DNA of 64,000 nt from Mycolicibacter senuensis (GTDB taxonomy: Bacteria; Actinomycetota; Actinomycetes; Mycobacteriales; Mycobacteriaceae), in contig NZ_LQPS01000008.1 in NCBI RefSeq assembly GCF_002101885.1, positions 33,331 to 97,330 on the forward strand, given 5' to 3'. Below are positions 17,272-25,010 of this stretch, in pieces (positions within the stretch are counted from its first letter, which is position 1; every line of letters begins with the position of its first letter). The position numbers and the translations under genes are program-made. The notes under the pieces are model-generated. The model was not told where the DNA came from. It made no database searches and saw only the letters and a list, made by a program, of their open reading frames with translations.

Positions 17272-18711
17272 GTGGTGGATCTGACTGAAGCGGTGACGAC
17301 CGACTCCGCTGTAAACACTGGCAGCTGGCGTGAGCTGCTCGGAAAGCGCTATCTGGGGACTTCGGCTGTGCTGGCCGGGGGCGTAGCCCTATACGCGACC
17401 AACGAGTTCCTGACGGTCAGTCTGCTGCCCAGCACGGTCAAAGACATCGGCGGTGAGCGCTTCTACTCCTGGGTGACCACCTTGTATCTGGTCGGATCGG
17501 TGCTCGCCGCCGCGGCGGCCAACGCGGTGCTGGTCCGGATCGGCTCCCGGTCGTCCTACCTGTTGGGTCTGCTGGCGTTCGGCGCCGGCGGTGTGGTGTG
17601 CGCGGCGGCCCCCCAGATGGAGATGCTGCTGGTCGGCCGCACCCTGCAGGGCATGGGCGGTGGCCTGCTGGCCGGATTGGGTTATGCGCTGATCAACGCC
17701 GTCCTGCCCAGTTGGCTGTGGACCCGTGCATCAGGGCTGGTATCGGCGATGTGGGGGATCGGCACGTTGGTCGGCCCGGCCGCCGGTGGCTTGTTCGCCC
17801 AGTTCGGTCTGTGGCGATGGGCATTCGCCGTCATGGTGGTGCTGTCCGGGGTGATGGCCGCGGCGGTGAGTGTGGTGATGTCGGCGAGTCGCGGCGGCCA
17901 TCACGGCGAACCGATGAAGATCCCGGTGCGGTCGCTGCTGCTGCTCGGTGCCGCCGCGCTGGCGGTCAGTGTGGCGCAATTGCCGCACAACATGTTCGGT
18001 GCGGCGGGGCTGTTGCTGGTCGGCGGCGTCCTGCTGGTGGTGTTCCTGTTCCTGGACAAGCGCTCGTCGGCGGCGGTGTTGCCGCCCAGCGCGTTCCACC
18101 CGGGCCGGGAGAAGTGGATCTATCTGACGTTGGGCCTGCTGATGGCCACCACGAAGGCCAACCTGTACATCCCGCTGCTGGGTCAGCGGCTGGCCCACCT
18201 GCCGCCGGTGATGGCCGGGTTCCTGGGTGCGGCCTTGTCCACCGGCTGGACGATCAGCGAGATCGCCAGCGCCTCGGTGAGCAAGACGCGGGTGGTGATC
18301 GGGCTGGTGATCAGCGCGCCGCTGGTGATGTCGGCGGGGCTGGCGGTGGTCGCGTTCACCCGGATGAACCACTACAACCCGACCGCGGTCGGTGCGATCT
18401 GGGCGGTCGCGTTGTTGGTCGTCGGGATCGGCGTGGGCGCCGGCTGGCCGCACCTGTCGGCGTGGGCGATGAGCTGTGTCGACGATCCCGCCGAGGGCGG
18501 TACGGCCGCGGCCGCGATCAACACCGTCGCGCTGATCGGCGGGGCGTTCGGGGCCGGCTTCGCCGGCCTGGTGGTCAACACCGCGATCAGCACCGGTCTG
18601 CCGGCCGCCCGCTGGTTGTTCGCGATCTTCGCCGCCATGGCCGCCGTCGGGTGCGTGGTGGCCTATCGGGCCAGCCGCGGTAGCAGCCCGTTGCCGGGCG
18701 CCTCCACCTGA
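17272..18711 (+). CDS. MFS drug-efflux-type transporter (Rv1634 type)
   Basis: The protein has 479 residues with about 14 hydrophobic segments. It is a major-facilitator antiporter-like protein (LGGVALYATNEFLTVSLLP-type first helix; MGGGLLAGLGYALINAVLP...GIGTLVGPAAGGL resembles the antiporter motif C of DHA2 exporters). Substrate unknown; the M. tuberculosis orthologue is annotated as a drug efflux protein. Two adjacent GTG codons (17272, 17275) could start it. Its 3' end overlaps the converging glycosyltransferase frame by 125 bp. Confidence 0.88.
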   Translation: MVDLTEAVTTDSAVNTGSWRELLGKRYLGTSAVLAGGVALYATNEFLTVSLLPSTVKDIGGERFYSWVTTLYLVGSVLAAAAANAVLVRIGSRSSYLLGLLAFGAGGVVCAAAPQMEMLLVGRTLQGMGGGLLAGLGYALINAVLPSWLWTRASGLVSAMWGIGTLVGPAAGGLFAQFGLWRWAFAVMVVLSGVMAAAVSVVMSASRGGHHGEPMKIPVRSLLLLGAAALAVSVAQLPHNMFGAAGLLLVGGVLLVVFLFLDKRSSAAVLPPSAFHPGREKWIYLTLGLLMATTKANLYIPLLGQRLAHLPPVMAGFLGAALSTGWTISEIASASVSKTRVVIGLVISAPLVMSAGLAVVAFTRMNHYNPTAVGAIWAVALLVVGIGVGAGWPHLSAWAMSCVDDPAEGGTAAAAINTVALIGGAFGAGFAGLVVNTAISTGLPAARWLFAIFAAMAAVGCVVAYRASRGSSPLPGAST

Positions 18712-20299
18712 CGGGTTGTCTCGCGGATTTCACCCGGGTGGACTTGATCACCTGGGAGTAGGTGAACTGCCAGCGTTCGACGACGTGGAAGCCCAACCGG
18801 TGCAGCACCCGGCCGTCGGGCGTGCGGGCGAACCGGGCGCCCGGCGCCAGCATGACCGCGACCTGATGGGCCGGCAGGGCACGGTCATGATCGGTGATGG
18901 TCCAGATCGTCGGGCAGTCGGCGAACTGATCGGTCAGCGCCCACACCGCCAGATGCCCGTCCCAGAGCCGGCCCAGCTGCTGCCGGCGCGGTCCCAGGCC
19001 GGGGTCTCGCAGCTTGGCGAACGTCTCGGGCCGGCCGGCCGGCAGTGCCCGGATCGGGCCGGGCAACCACCTGGTGGTGTTGTCGATCATCAGGCAGTCT
19101 CCGGGCCGGGCGTGCTCGTCGATCACGTCGGCCACCGCGCTGTAGTCCCAACCCTCTTTGGCGTAGCGATCGCGTTGATTGACAACGTAATTGGGCGCCG
19201 CCGCGATCGCCAGTACCGCCAGCCCAGTGATGACGGCGCGGCGCGGCCGGGCGAGCGCGGCCACGGCGATGTGCAACGCGAGGGCCAACGCGATCGCCAT
19301 GGCGGGCGCGGTGGCGATCAGGTAGCGCGGGTAGTAGACGGGTTTCACCAGCACCGAATAGGCCACCGTGACCACGGTGGGGACGACCAGCCAGGCGGCG
19401 CAGAGCATCACCAGTTGCCGCACCGCGCCGGCCGGTGCCGGACGGATCCCGGCCCGCACGCCCACCACGGCGACGGCGATCAGCAACCAGGCCGAGATCG
19501 CGAACGGCACGCTGTCGTCGAAGAACTGCTGCTGTGCGATCTCGAGGACGGTGTGGCCGTTCACCGGCCGTATCCAGGCGACCTGCCAGATCTGCCGTTG
19601 GCTGAACCACAGGAACGGAGCCAGCACGGCCAGGGCGATTCCGGCGGCGCCGGCAAAGCGCCGCTGCACCGAGCGGTCGCTCCCGCACGCCCGCAGGCCC
19701 ACCGCATGCACCGCCACCATGAGCACGGTGAAGGTGTTCAGCAGGGTCGAGGCCACCAGCGCGGCGCCGTAACCCAGCCACCGCGCCGCGGTGTTCCGGC
19801 GCGCCGCGCTCAGCCACAGCACGGTGAGCCAGACCGCGGACATCGCCGCGAACGCATAGGGGCGCGTTTCCACCCCGGCCCACGTCATCCGTGGCAGCAC
19901 CGCATACAGCACGCCGGCGCAGACCGACACGCGCCGGCCGGTGAACCGGCGAGACAACACCACCACCCCGGCGGCGCCGGCGCCGACCGCCAGGCAGCTG
20001 GGTGCCCGCGCCCAGAATTCCGTCGCCGGGAACACGGCGAACCAGCCGTGCATGAACAGGTAGTACAGGCCGTGCACCGCGTCGATGTGGGTCAGCAGCT
20101 GCCACAGTTCCGGCAGCGACCGATGCGTCGACGCCGAGATGGTGGCCGACTCGTCGAACCACAGGGATGGCCGGCTCGCGCCGATGCCGCTGATCACGGT
20201 GGCCACCAACCCGATCAGGACCGCATCCGGGGGCCGGCGCCGCCGGCGGGGCGAATCCGCCGCCGTGCCCACCGGAGCCCGGGCCAGTACCAGGCTCAA
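18587..20299 (-). CDS. GT-C membrane mannosyltransferase (Rv1635c type)
   Basis: The protein has 570 residues and is a polytopic GT-C glycosyltransferase using polyprenyl-phosphate sugars. Asp49-Glu50 in SLWFDESATISAS form the acidic first-loop motif of the PMT/ArnT-like fold; about ten membrane segments follow, then a soluble C-terminal part. The M. tuberculosis orthologue adds the first mannose cap of lipoarabinomannan; whether this species caps its LAM is unknown. The start is probably TTG 20299, or a GTG ten codons later. The recognisable protein seems to end near ...SQVIKSTR; the last 48 residues are Arg-rich and antisense to the MFS gene, so a stop codon may have been lost. Confidence 0.82.
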   Translation of the reverse strand: MSLVLARAPVGTAADSPRRRRRPPDAVLIGLVATVISGIGASRPSLWFDESATISASTHRSLPELWQLLTHIDAVHGLYYLFMHGWFAVFPATEFWARAPSCLAVGAGAAGVVVLSRRFTGRRVSVCAGVLYAVLPRMTWAGVETRPYAFAAMSAVWLTVLWLSAARRNTAARWLGYGAALVASTLLNTFTVLMVAVHAVGLRACGSDRSVQRRFAGAAGIALAVLAPFLWFSQRQIWQVAWIRPVNGHTVLEIAQQQFFDDSVPFAISAWLLIAVAVVGVRAGIRPAPAGAVRQLVMLCAAWLVVPTVVTVAYSVLVKPVYYPRYLIATAPAMAIALALALHIAVAALARPRRAVITGLAVLAIAAAPNYVVNQRDRYAKEGWDYSAVADVIDEHARPGDCLMIDNTTRWLPGPIRALPAGRPETFAKLRDPGLGPRRQQLGRLWDGHLAVWALTDQFADCPTIWTITDHDRALPAHQVAVMLAPGARFARTPDGRVLHRLGFHVVERWQFTYSQVIKSTRVKSARQPVRWRRPATGCYRGWPDRPPRTRRRPWRRRSRTTSGRPADRC

Positions 20300-20532
20300 C
20301 GGCGTCTGCTATCGCGAGCGATGACGGTTATGACAGTTCACGCTACCGCCCGGCGCCGGGTGTCAGCCACGTCACGACGGCGGTGAGATGCGGTTTTCGT
20401 ACCGGCCAGCGCCGATGTGTGTGCAGCAACGCAGGCGACATGTGACGCCAATCGCCCCCATCGGGGCCTCTGACGCGTTAGTGTCGCCATGGCTTATTAG
20501 CGCATTTCAACTTTTCACCGGGAGGGTTACGG

Positions 20533-20979
20533 ATGAGCGGCTACAAGACGGTGGTGGTCGGCACGGACGGCTCGGATTCTTCGCTGCGTGCCGTCGACCG
20601 TGCCGGTCACCTGGCGTCGGGTGAGGGTGCGAAGGTCGTCATCGCCACCGCCTACCTGCCGCACGCCGACGACCCGCGGGCCGTCGACGCTCTGAAGGAC
20701 GAGAGCTACAAGGCCTCCGGCAGCGCCCCGATCTACGCCATCCTCAAGGAGGCCAAGGAGCGCGCTGTCGCGGCCGGGGCCTACGAGGTGGAGGAGCGCG
20801 CGGTCGTCGGCGCGCCGGTGGACGCGCTGGTGGAACTGGCCGAGTCGGTCAACGCGGACCTGCTGGTGGTCGGCAACGTGGGTCTGAGCACGATCGCCGG
20901 GCGGTTGCTCGGGTCGGTGCCGGCCAACGTGTCGCGGCGCGCCAAGGTCGACGTGTTGATCGTGCACACCACCGGCTGA
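20533..20979 (+). CDS. Universal stress protein (Rv1636 type)
   Basis: The protein has 148 residues with a strong GGGAGGG ribosome binding site (20519-20525). It has the UspA fold; the nucleotide-binding motif appears as VVGNVGLSTIAGRLLGSVPANVS near the C-terminus, and VGTDGSDSS follows the first strand. The M. tuberculosis orthologue is a cAMP-binding USP thought to sequester cAMP. Here it converges, 18 bp apart, on a large gene with a class III cyclase domain, which fits a cAMP theme but does not prove a link. Confidence 0.92.
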   Translation: MSGYKTVVVGTDGSDSSLRAVDRAGHLASGEGAKVVIATAYLPHADDPRAVDALKDESYKASGSAPIYAILKEAKERAVAAGAYEVEERAVVGAPVDALVELAESVNADLLVVGNVGLSTIAGRLLGSVPANVSRRAKVDVLIVHTTG

Positions 20980-20997
20980 CCGGGCCGGGCCTGTTCG

Positions 20998-23900
20998 TCA
21001 GGGCATCGCTTCGGCCCAGGCCAGATGCCCCTCGAAGCCGAGCGTTTCGGCCATGCCGCGGTAGCGGTCACGGAAGTCGGCGTACTGCGCGGTGTTGTCG
21101 CGTGCCCTGGCCAGCAGGGCCTGCAGCCGCAACAGCCAGATGTCGCGGATCGCCAGATTCTCCTCCGCGGGTGCGGTCGCCAGGAGCTCGATCGCGGCCT
21201 CGGCTTCGGCCAGATCGGTAGCGGTGGCCCCCTCCAGCAAGGTCTCCACCAGGACGTTGGTCGCGTGAAAGCCCCAGCCCAGCAGTTGGCCGCCGCGGAC
21301 CAGCTGGTCGGCGATCGTGCGGATGAGCGGGAGGGCGTGCTCACGTTCCCCGTGCCGGGCCCGTTCCCGGGCCAGCAGGACCAGCGTGATCGGGAATTCG
21401 CCGACGCCGCGGACCTCGGCCAGGATCTGCTGTCCGCGGCGGCGTTCGCCGGCGGTGGGACGGTGTAGCAGCGCGAAACCCAAGGTCTGTCGTGCTTTGG
21501 CCAGGGTGTAGTCGTCACCCGAGCGTTCGGCATGACTCAGCGCCTCCTCGATGGTGCGCACCGTCGCATCGTCCGGGTGCAGGACCCCGTAGGCGATGCC
21601 GCACTGGTAGGTGAATGCCACCGCCACGACGAACGACAACGGGTCGGTGTCGCGGGCCATGGCGAGCGCGCACTGCTGGTCGTCGCGCCATCCGGCATAC
21701 CCCAGCCGCCATCGTGCGATGGAGCGCTCGGCCAACACGACCGCCAGCGGACAGCCGAGCAGGAAGCTGCCCTTGGTGGGATCCCCGTCGGCGAGGTCGA
21801 TGACCCGCTGTGACCATTCGGCCACGTCGTCCCAGCCGTCCAGTTCGGTCTTGGCGTAGATGGCCGCGAACGACAGCCCCACCGTCAGCGCCGGATCGCC
21901 GATGGAATCCAGCAGCGCCATCGTTTCCGAGGCCAGCTCCGAGGCCTGGTGAACCCGGTCTTGATACACGCAGCCGATCACCAGACCCGCCATCGCGATC
22001 GCCAGCGACGGCTTGTCTCCGTCGGCGTCGCACAACGCGCGCAGCTCCTCGAACCGTGACGGGATGTCGTCCAAGCCTGCCCGCCAGGCGATCCCGCAGA
22101 GCATGGTGCGCGGGGCGATCCGCATCGCGGTCCGGTTGGGGGCGTCGGCGGGCAGTGTGTCGGCGATCTTCTGGGCGCGCTCCCAACTCATTCGTGCCGC
22201 GGTGATGTCGCGGTTCAGTGCCCATGCCGCGGCGCGCAGCTGCCAGCCGTAGGCGCTGTGGTGTTCGCCGGCGGCCTCCCAATGTTCGGCGATCAGCGCC
22301 GCGTTCTGGTCAGCCGCTGCCGGGTCGCGTGATTCGAGGGCGGCGGCGAGCCTGCGGTGCACCTCGGCGCGACCGGACTTCAGTTGGGCCTCATAGGCGA
22401 CCATCCGGATCAGCGGGTGCTGAAACGCATAATCGGCGTCCGGGGTCGACGGCGGCAGTGGTTCGATCAGCTCGGCGCTGACGAGTTCGTCGACGCACGG
22501 GTCGACGCCCAGGCCGGCCAACAGTGCCCGGCTGAAACGGGATCCGATGACCGCGGCCGCCGCCAGGGTCTGTTTGGCCGTCGCGCCGAGCCGGTCGATG
22601 CGCGCGGCCAGCGTCGCCTGCAGGGTTGCCGGCACGTGGATCTCGGTTGCGGCGGTGCGGCACAGGTAGTCGCCGCGGTCACCGACCAGCACGCCGCGCT
22701 GGGCGAGCTCGCGGGTGATCTCCTCGGCGAAGAGCGGGTTGCCGGCCGAGTGCTCGGCGATGATCCCGGCGACCTCGGTCACCGACCGGTGCGTGCCGAG
22801 GAGTTCGGCCACCAGCAGCGAGGTCTGCCGGTCATCGAGTGGTTCCAGACTCATCGCCGCGACGCCGGGTACCTGCAGCAGGGGTCCGCGATACTCGGGC
22901 CGGCAGGTGATCAGCACCAGGGAGCAGGTGTCGGCGATCACCGACAGAAAGTCCGTGAGCATGGATTCGCTGACCTCGTCGACCCAGTGCACGTCCTCCA
23001 CGACGAAGATCGCCGGATGGGTGCGGGCCAGTTGGGCGGTGTTGATCAGCGCGGTCAACCGCCGTCGCCGCGCGTCCGGGTCGATCTTGGGCAGTTCTGT
23101 CCCGGGTTCGACGATGCCCAGCAGGTCGTCCAGCAGCAGCATGTCCTCGGGGTCGGCGTCGGGCACCCGGGCTCGCACGGTCGCGCGCATATCGTTGTCG
23201 TCGACACCGCCGGTGCGCGCAGCGGCGCCCAGCAGTCCGGCGACCACGTGGAACGCGACATCCGTGGTGTGCGCTTCGCAGAATGCGGAGAACACTTCGA
23301 CGCCATGGTCTTTCGCGCACTGCACAACCTCATCGACCAAGCGTGTCTTGCCGATTCCGGCCGAGCCCACCAGGCATACCGCCGACCCGCGCCCGTTGAC
23401 CGCGCGGCCCAGCATCGCCTCGAGTTCGGTCAGCTCAGGCTCGCGGCCGACCAGTAACGATTCGGCGGAGCGGTCCCGCCGGCGGCGCGGTATCATGCTC
23501 AGCAGTCGTTGTGCCGGAACGGGATTGCCGACACCTTTGATGCGCACCGACTCCGGTTCGCCGAGCACCGACACCGCGGCCACCAGTTGTGCGGTCGCCG
23601 CGCTGAGCATCACCCCGCCCGGCGGGGCGACGGACTCCATCCGCTGTGCCATCCCGACCTGTTCGCCGACCGCGGTGTAGCCCGGAGCGCCCGAACCGAT
23701 GTCGCCGACGATCACCTCGCCGGAGTTGATCCCCACCCGCAACCGCAGGTCCACCGCGTCGTGTTCGCGGACTTCCTCGGCGAGACCGCGGGCCTGCTCC
23801 TGAACACCCAGCGCCGCCAGGCAGGCCCGCACCGCATGGTCCTCCAGGGCCACCGGCGCCCCGAAGATCGCCATGATCCCGTCGCCGGTGAACTTGTCGA

Positions 23901-24150
23901 CCGTGCCACCGAAGCGCTGTACGACCGCCGCCGTCCGGGCCACCAGATCGGTCATGATCTCGCGGAGCCGCTCGGTGCCCACCGCCGCGGCGATCTGCAT
24001 CGAATGCACCACGTCGGCGAAGAGCACCGTCACCTGCTTGTATTCGGCGTGGTTGCCGGCCGGCGCGATCGGCGAACCGCAGCCGTCGCAGAACCGCGCT
24101 CCCGACCGCGGTTCGGTGCCGCATGTTGCGCACGCCGGTGTGGCCGTCAT
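20998..24150 (-). CDS. Class III cyclase domain-AAA ATPase-TPR-type regulator with N-terminal zinc ribbon
   Basis: The protein has 1050 residues. The order is: double zinc ribbon (Cys7, Cys10, Cys21, Cys24); cyclase homology domain (about 38-215) with metal Asp46 (LFADVVHS), Asp90 and Lys86 (DKFTGDGIM) and Arg170; AAA/NB-ARC-like ATPase (about 235-500) with Walker A GSAGIGKTR and Walker B FVVEDVHWVDE; then a long helical TPR-like region. The transition-state Asn of active cyclases is replaced by Gly166 (GEQVGMAQR), so cyclase activity may be weak or lost. No C-terminal LuxR helix-turn-helix is seen. It likely acts as a signalling hub; ligand and output are unknown. Confidence 0.88.
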   Translation of the reverse strand: MTATPACATCGTEPRSGARFCDGCGSPIAPAGNHAEYKQVTVLFADVVHSMQIAAAVGTERLREIMTDLVARTAAVVQRFGGTVDKFTGDGIMAIFGAPVALEDHAVRACLAALGVQEQARGLAEEVREHDAVDLRLRVGINSGEVIVGDIGSGAPGYTAVGEQVGMAQRMESVAPPGGVMLSAATAQLVAAVSVLGEPESVRIKGVGNPVPAQRLLSMIPRRRRDRSAESLLVGREPELTELEAMLGRAVNGRGSAVCLVGSAGIGKTRLVDEVVQCAKDHGVEVFSAFCEAHTTDVAFHVVAGLLGAAARTGGVDDNDMRATVRARVPDADPEDMLLLDDLLGIVEPGTELPKIDPDARRRRLTALINTAQLARTHPAIFVVEDVHWVDEVSESMLTDFLSVIADTCSLVLITCRPEYRGPLLQVPGVAAMSLEPLDDRQTSLLVAELLGTHRSVTEVAGIIAEHSAGNPLFAEEITRELAQRGVLVGDRGDYLCRTAATEIHVPATLQATLAARIDRLGATAKQTLAAAAVIGSRFSRALLAGLGVDPCVDELVSAELIEPLPPSTPDADYAFQHPLIRMVAYEAQLKSGRAEVHRRLAAALESRDPAAADQNAALIAEHWEAAGEHHSAYGWQLRAAAWALNRDITAARMSWERAQKIADTLPADAPNRTAMRIAPRTMLCGIAWRAGLDDIPSRFEELRALCDADGDKPSLAIAMAGLVIGCVYQDRVHQASELASETMALLDSIGDPALTVGLSFAAIYAKTELDGWDDVAEWSQRVIDLADGDPTKGSFLLGCPLAVVLAERSIARWRLGYAGWRDDQQCALAMARDTDPLSFVVAVAFTYQCGIAYGVLHPDDATVRTIEEALSHAERSGDDYTLAKARQTLGFALLHRPTAGERRRGQQILAEVRGVGEFPITLVLLARERARHGEREHALPLIRTIADQLVRGGQLLGWGFHATNVLVETLLEGATATDLAEAEAAIELLATAPAEENLAIRDIWLLRLQALLARARDNTAQYADFRDRYRGMAETLGFEGHLAWAEAMP

Positions 24151-24189
24151 CCGCCCCTCCGCAGCCTCCGGCCCCCCTCGAAGGGCCTC

Positions 24190-24217
24190 AGTATAGGCGC
24201 GTCGTGCCTGATGGCAA
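24190..24217 (-). promoter_or_regulatory. Predicted promoter of the cyclase/ATPase gene
   Basis: On the reverse strand, TTGCCA (24217-24212) and TATACT (24195-24190) are 16 bp apart. Transcription would begin about 33 nt upstream of the ATG at 24150, which has GGAGGGG before it. TATACT is close to the mycobacterial SigA -10 consensus. Confidence 0.5.
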
Positions 24218-24266
24218 GGGGTTTTGCGGCGCAGTATCGGGGTGGCGCGTCAGGACCGGAGTACGG

Positions 24267-24953
24267 TCACCAACCCCGTTCGTGCCACTCCGACAGGTGC
24301 GGGCGCTCGGTCCCGATTGTGGTGTCGTCGCCGTGGCCGGGGTAGACGACGGTGTCGTCACCGAACCGGTCGAACACCTTGCGGCTCACGTCGCCGAGCA
24401 GCCGCTCGAAATCGCCGGGCTGCCAGGTCTTGCCGACGCCGCCCGGGAACAGGCAGTCGCCGGTGAACAGCTGGGTGACCCCGCCGGTGGCCGTGCCGTC
24501 CAGGGCCAGCGCCACCGAGCCCTCGGTGTGGCCCTGCAGGTGGATCACGTCGAAGCTCAGCTCTCCGACGGTCACGGTGTCGCCGTCGGCCAGCAGCCGG
24601 TCGGGGGTCACCGGAAGCGGCTCGGCGTCCAGCGCGTGCGCCGCCGTCGGCGCTCCGGTCACCTCGACGAGCTCGGCCAGCGCCTGCCAGTGATCGAAGT
24701 GCTGGTGGCTGGTGACGATCAGCGCTACCTCCGGAGCGTGGTCGCGCACCAGCGCCCGCAGCGTCTCGGCGTCGTTGGCCGCGTCGATCAGCAGTGTTTT
24801 GCCGGTGTTGGTGCAGGTCACCAGGTAGGCGTTGTTGTCCATCGGGCCTACCGACGTCTTGATGATCGTGGCCCCGGGCAGGGTGCGGCGGGCGGCGGTG
24901 CCGGGCTCGACGTGGCCGGTGTAGGTGTCGTCAACCGAGATCTCACGCGTCAT
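24267..24953 (-). CDS. Metallo-beta-lactamase-fold hydrolase (Rv1637c, glyoxalase-II-like)
   Basis: The protein has 228 residues. The dinuclear metal motif HxHxDH is intact at residues 83-88 (SHQHFDH); further ligands lie in LQGHTEGS, FTGDCLF and YPGHGDDT. This pattern matches glyoxalase-II-like thioester hydrolases; the physiological substrate is unknown. The ATG at 24953 is supported by a TACGGT hexamer seven bases upstream. It is divergent from uvrA with 57 bp between start codons. The same frame stays open far into uvrA on the opposite strand; that extension is a GC-bias artefact. Confidence 0.88.
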   Translation of the reverse strand: MTREISVDDTYTGHVEPGTAARRTLPGATIIKTSVGPMDNNAYLVTCTNTGKTLLIDAANDAETLRALVRDHAPEVALIVTSHQHFDHWQALAELVEVTGAPTAAHALDAEPLPVTPDRLLADGDTVTVGELSFDVIHLQGHTEGSVALALDGTATGGVTQLFTGDCLFPGGVGKTWQPGDFERLLGDVSRKVFDRFGDDTVVYPGHGDDTTIGTERPHLSEWHERGW

Positions 24954-24960
24954 ATCCGCC

Positions 24961-24966
24961 ACCGTA
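24961..24966 (-). promoter_or_regulatory. -10 hexamer TACGGT for leaderless mRNA of the hydrolase gene
   Basis: On the reverse strand TACGGT ends seven bases before the ATG at 24953; no Shine-Dalgarno is present. Confidence 0.45.
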
Positions 24967-24998
24967 CTGGCCGTGAGCTGCGTGTCGGCAGCGCCACC

Positions 24999-25004
24999 TA
25001 GCAT
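24999..25004 (+). promoter_or_regulatory. -10 hexamer TAGCAT for leaderless uvrA mRNA
   Basis: TAGCAT ends six bases before the uvrA GTG at 25011. The spacing is the same as for dop and uvrB. Confidence 0.5.
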
Positions 25005-25010
25005 GGACGG

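Noticed and set aside
20300..20532. Small open frames between the glycosyltransferase and the stress protein genes
   Set aside because: No ribosome binding site or protein-like composition; the region is best read as the two divergent promoters.
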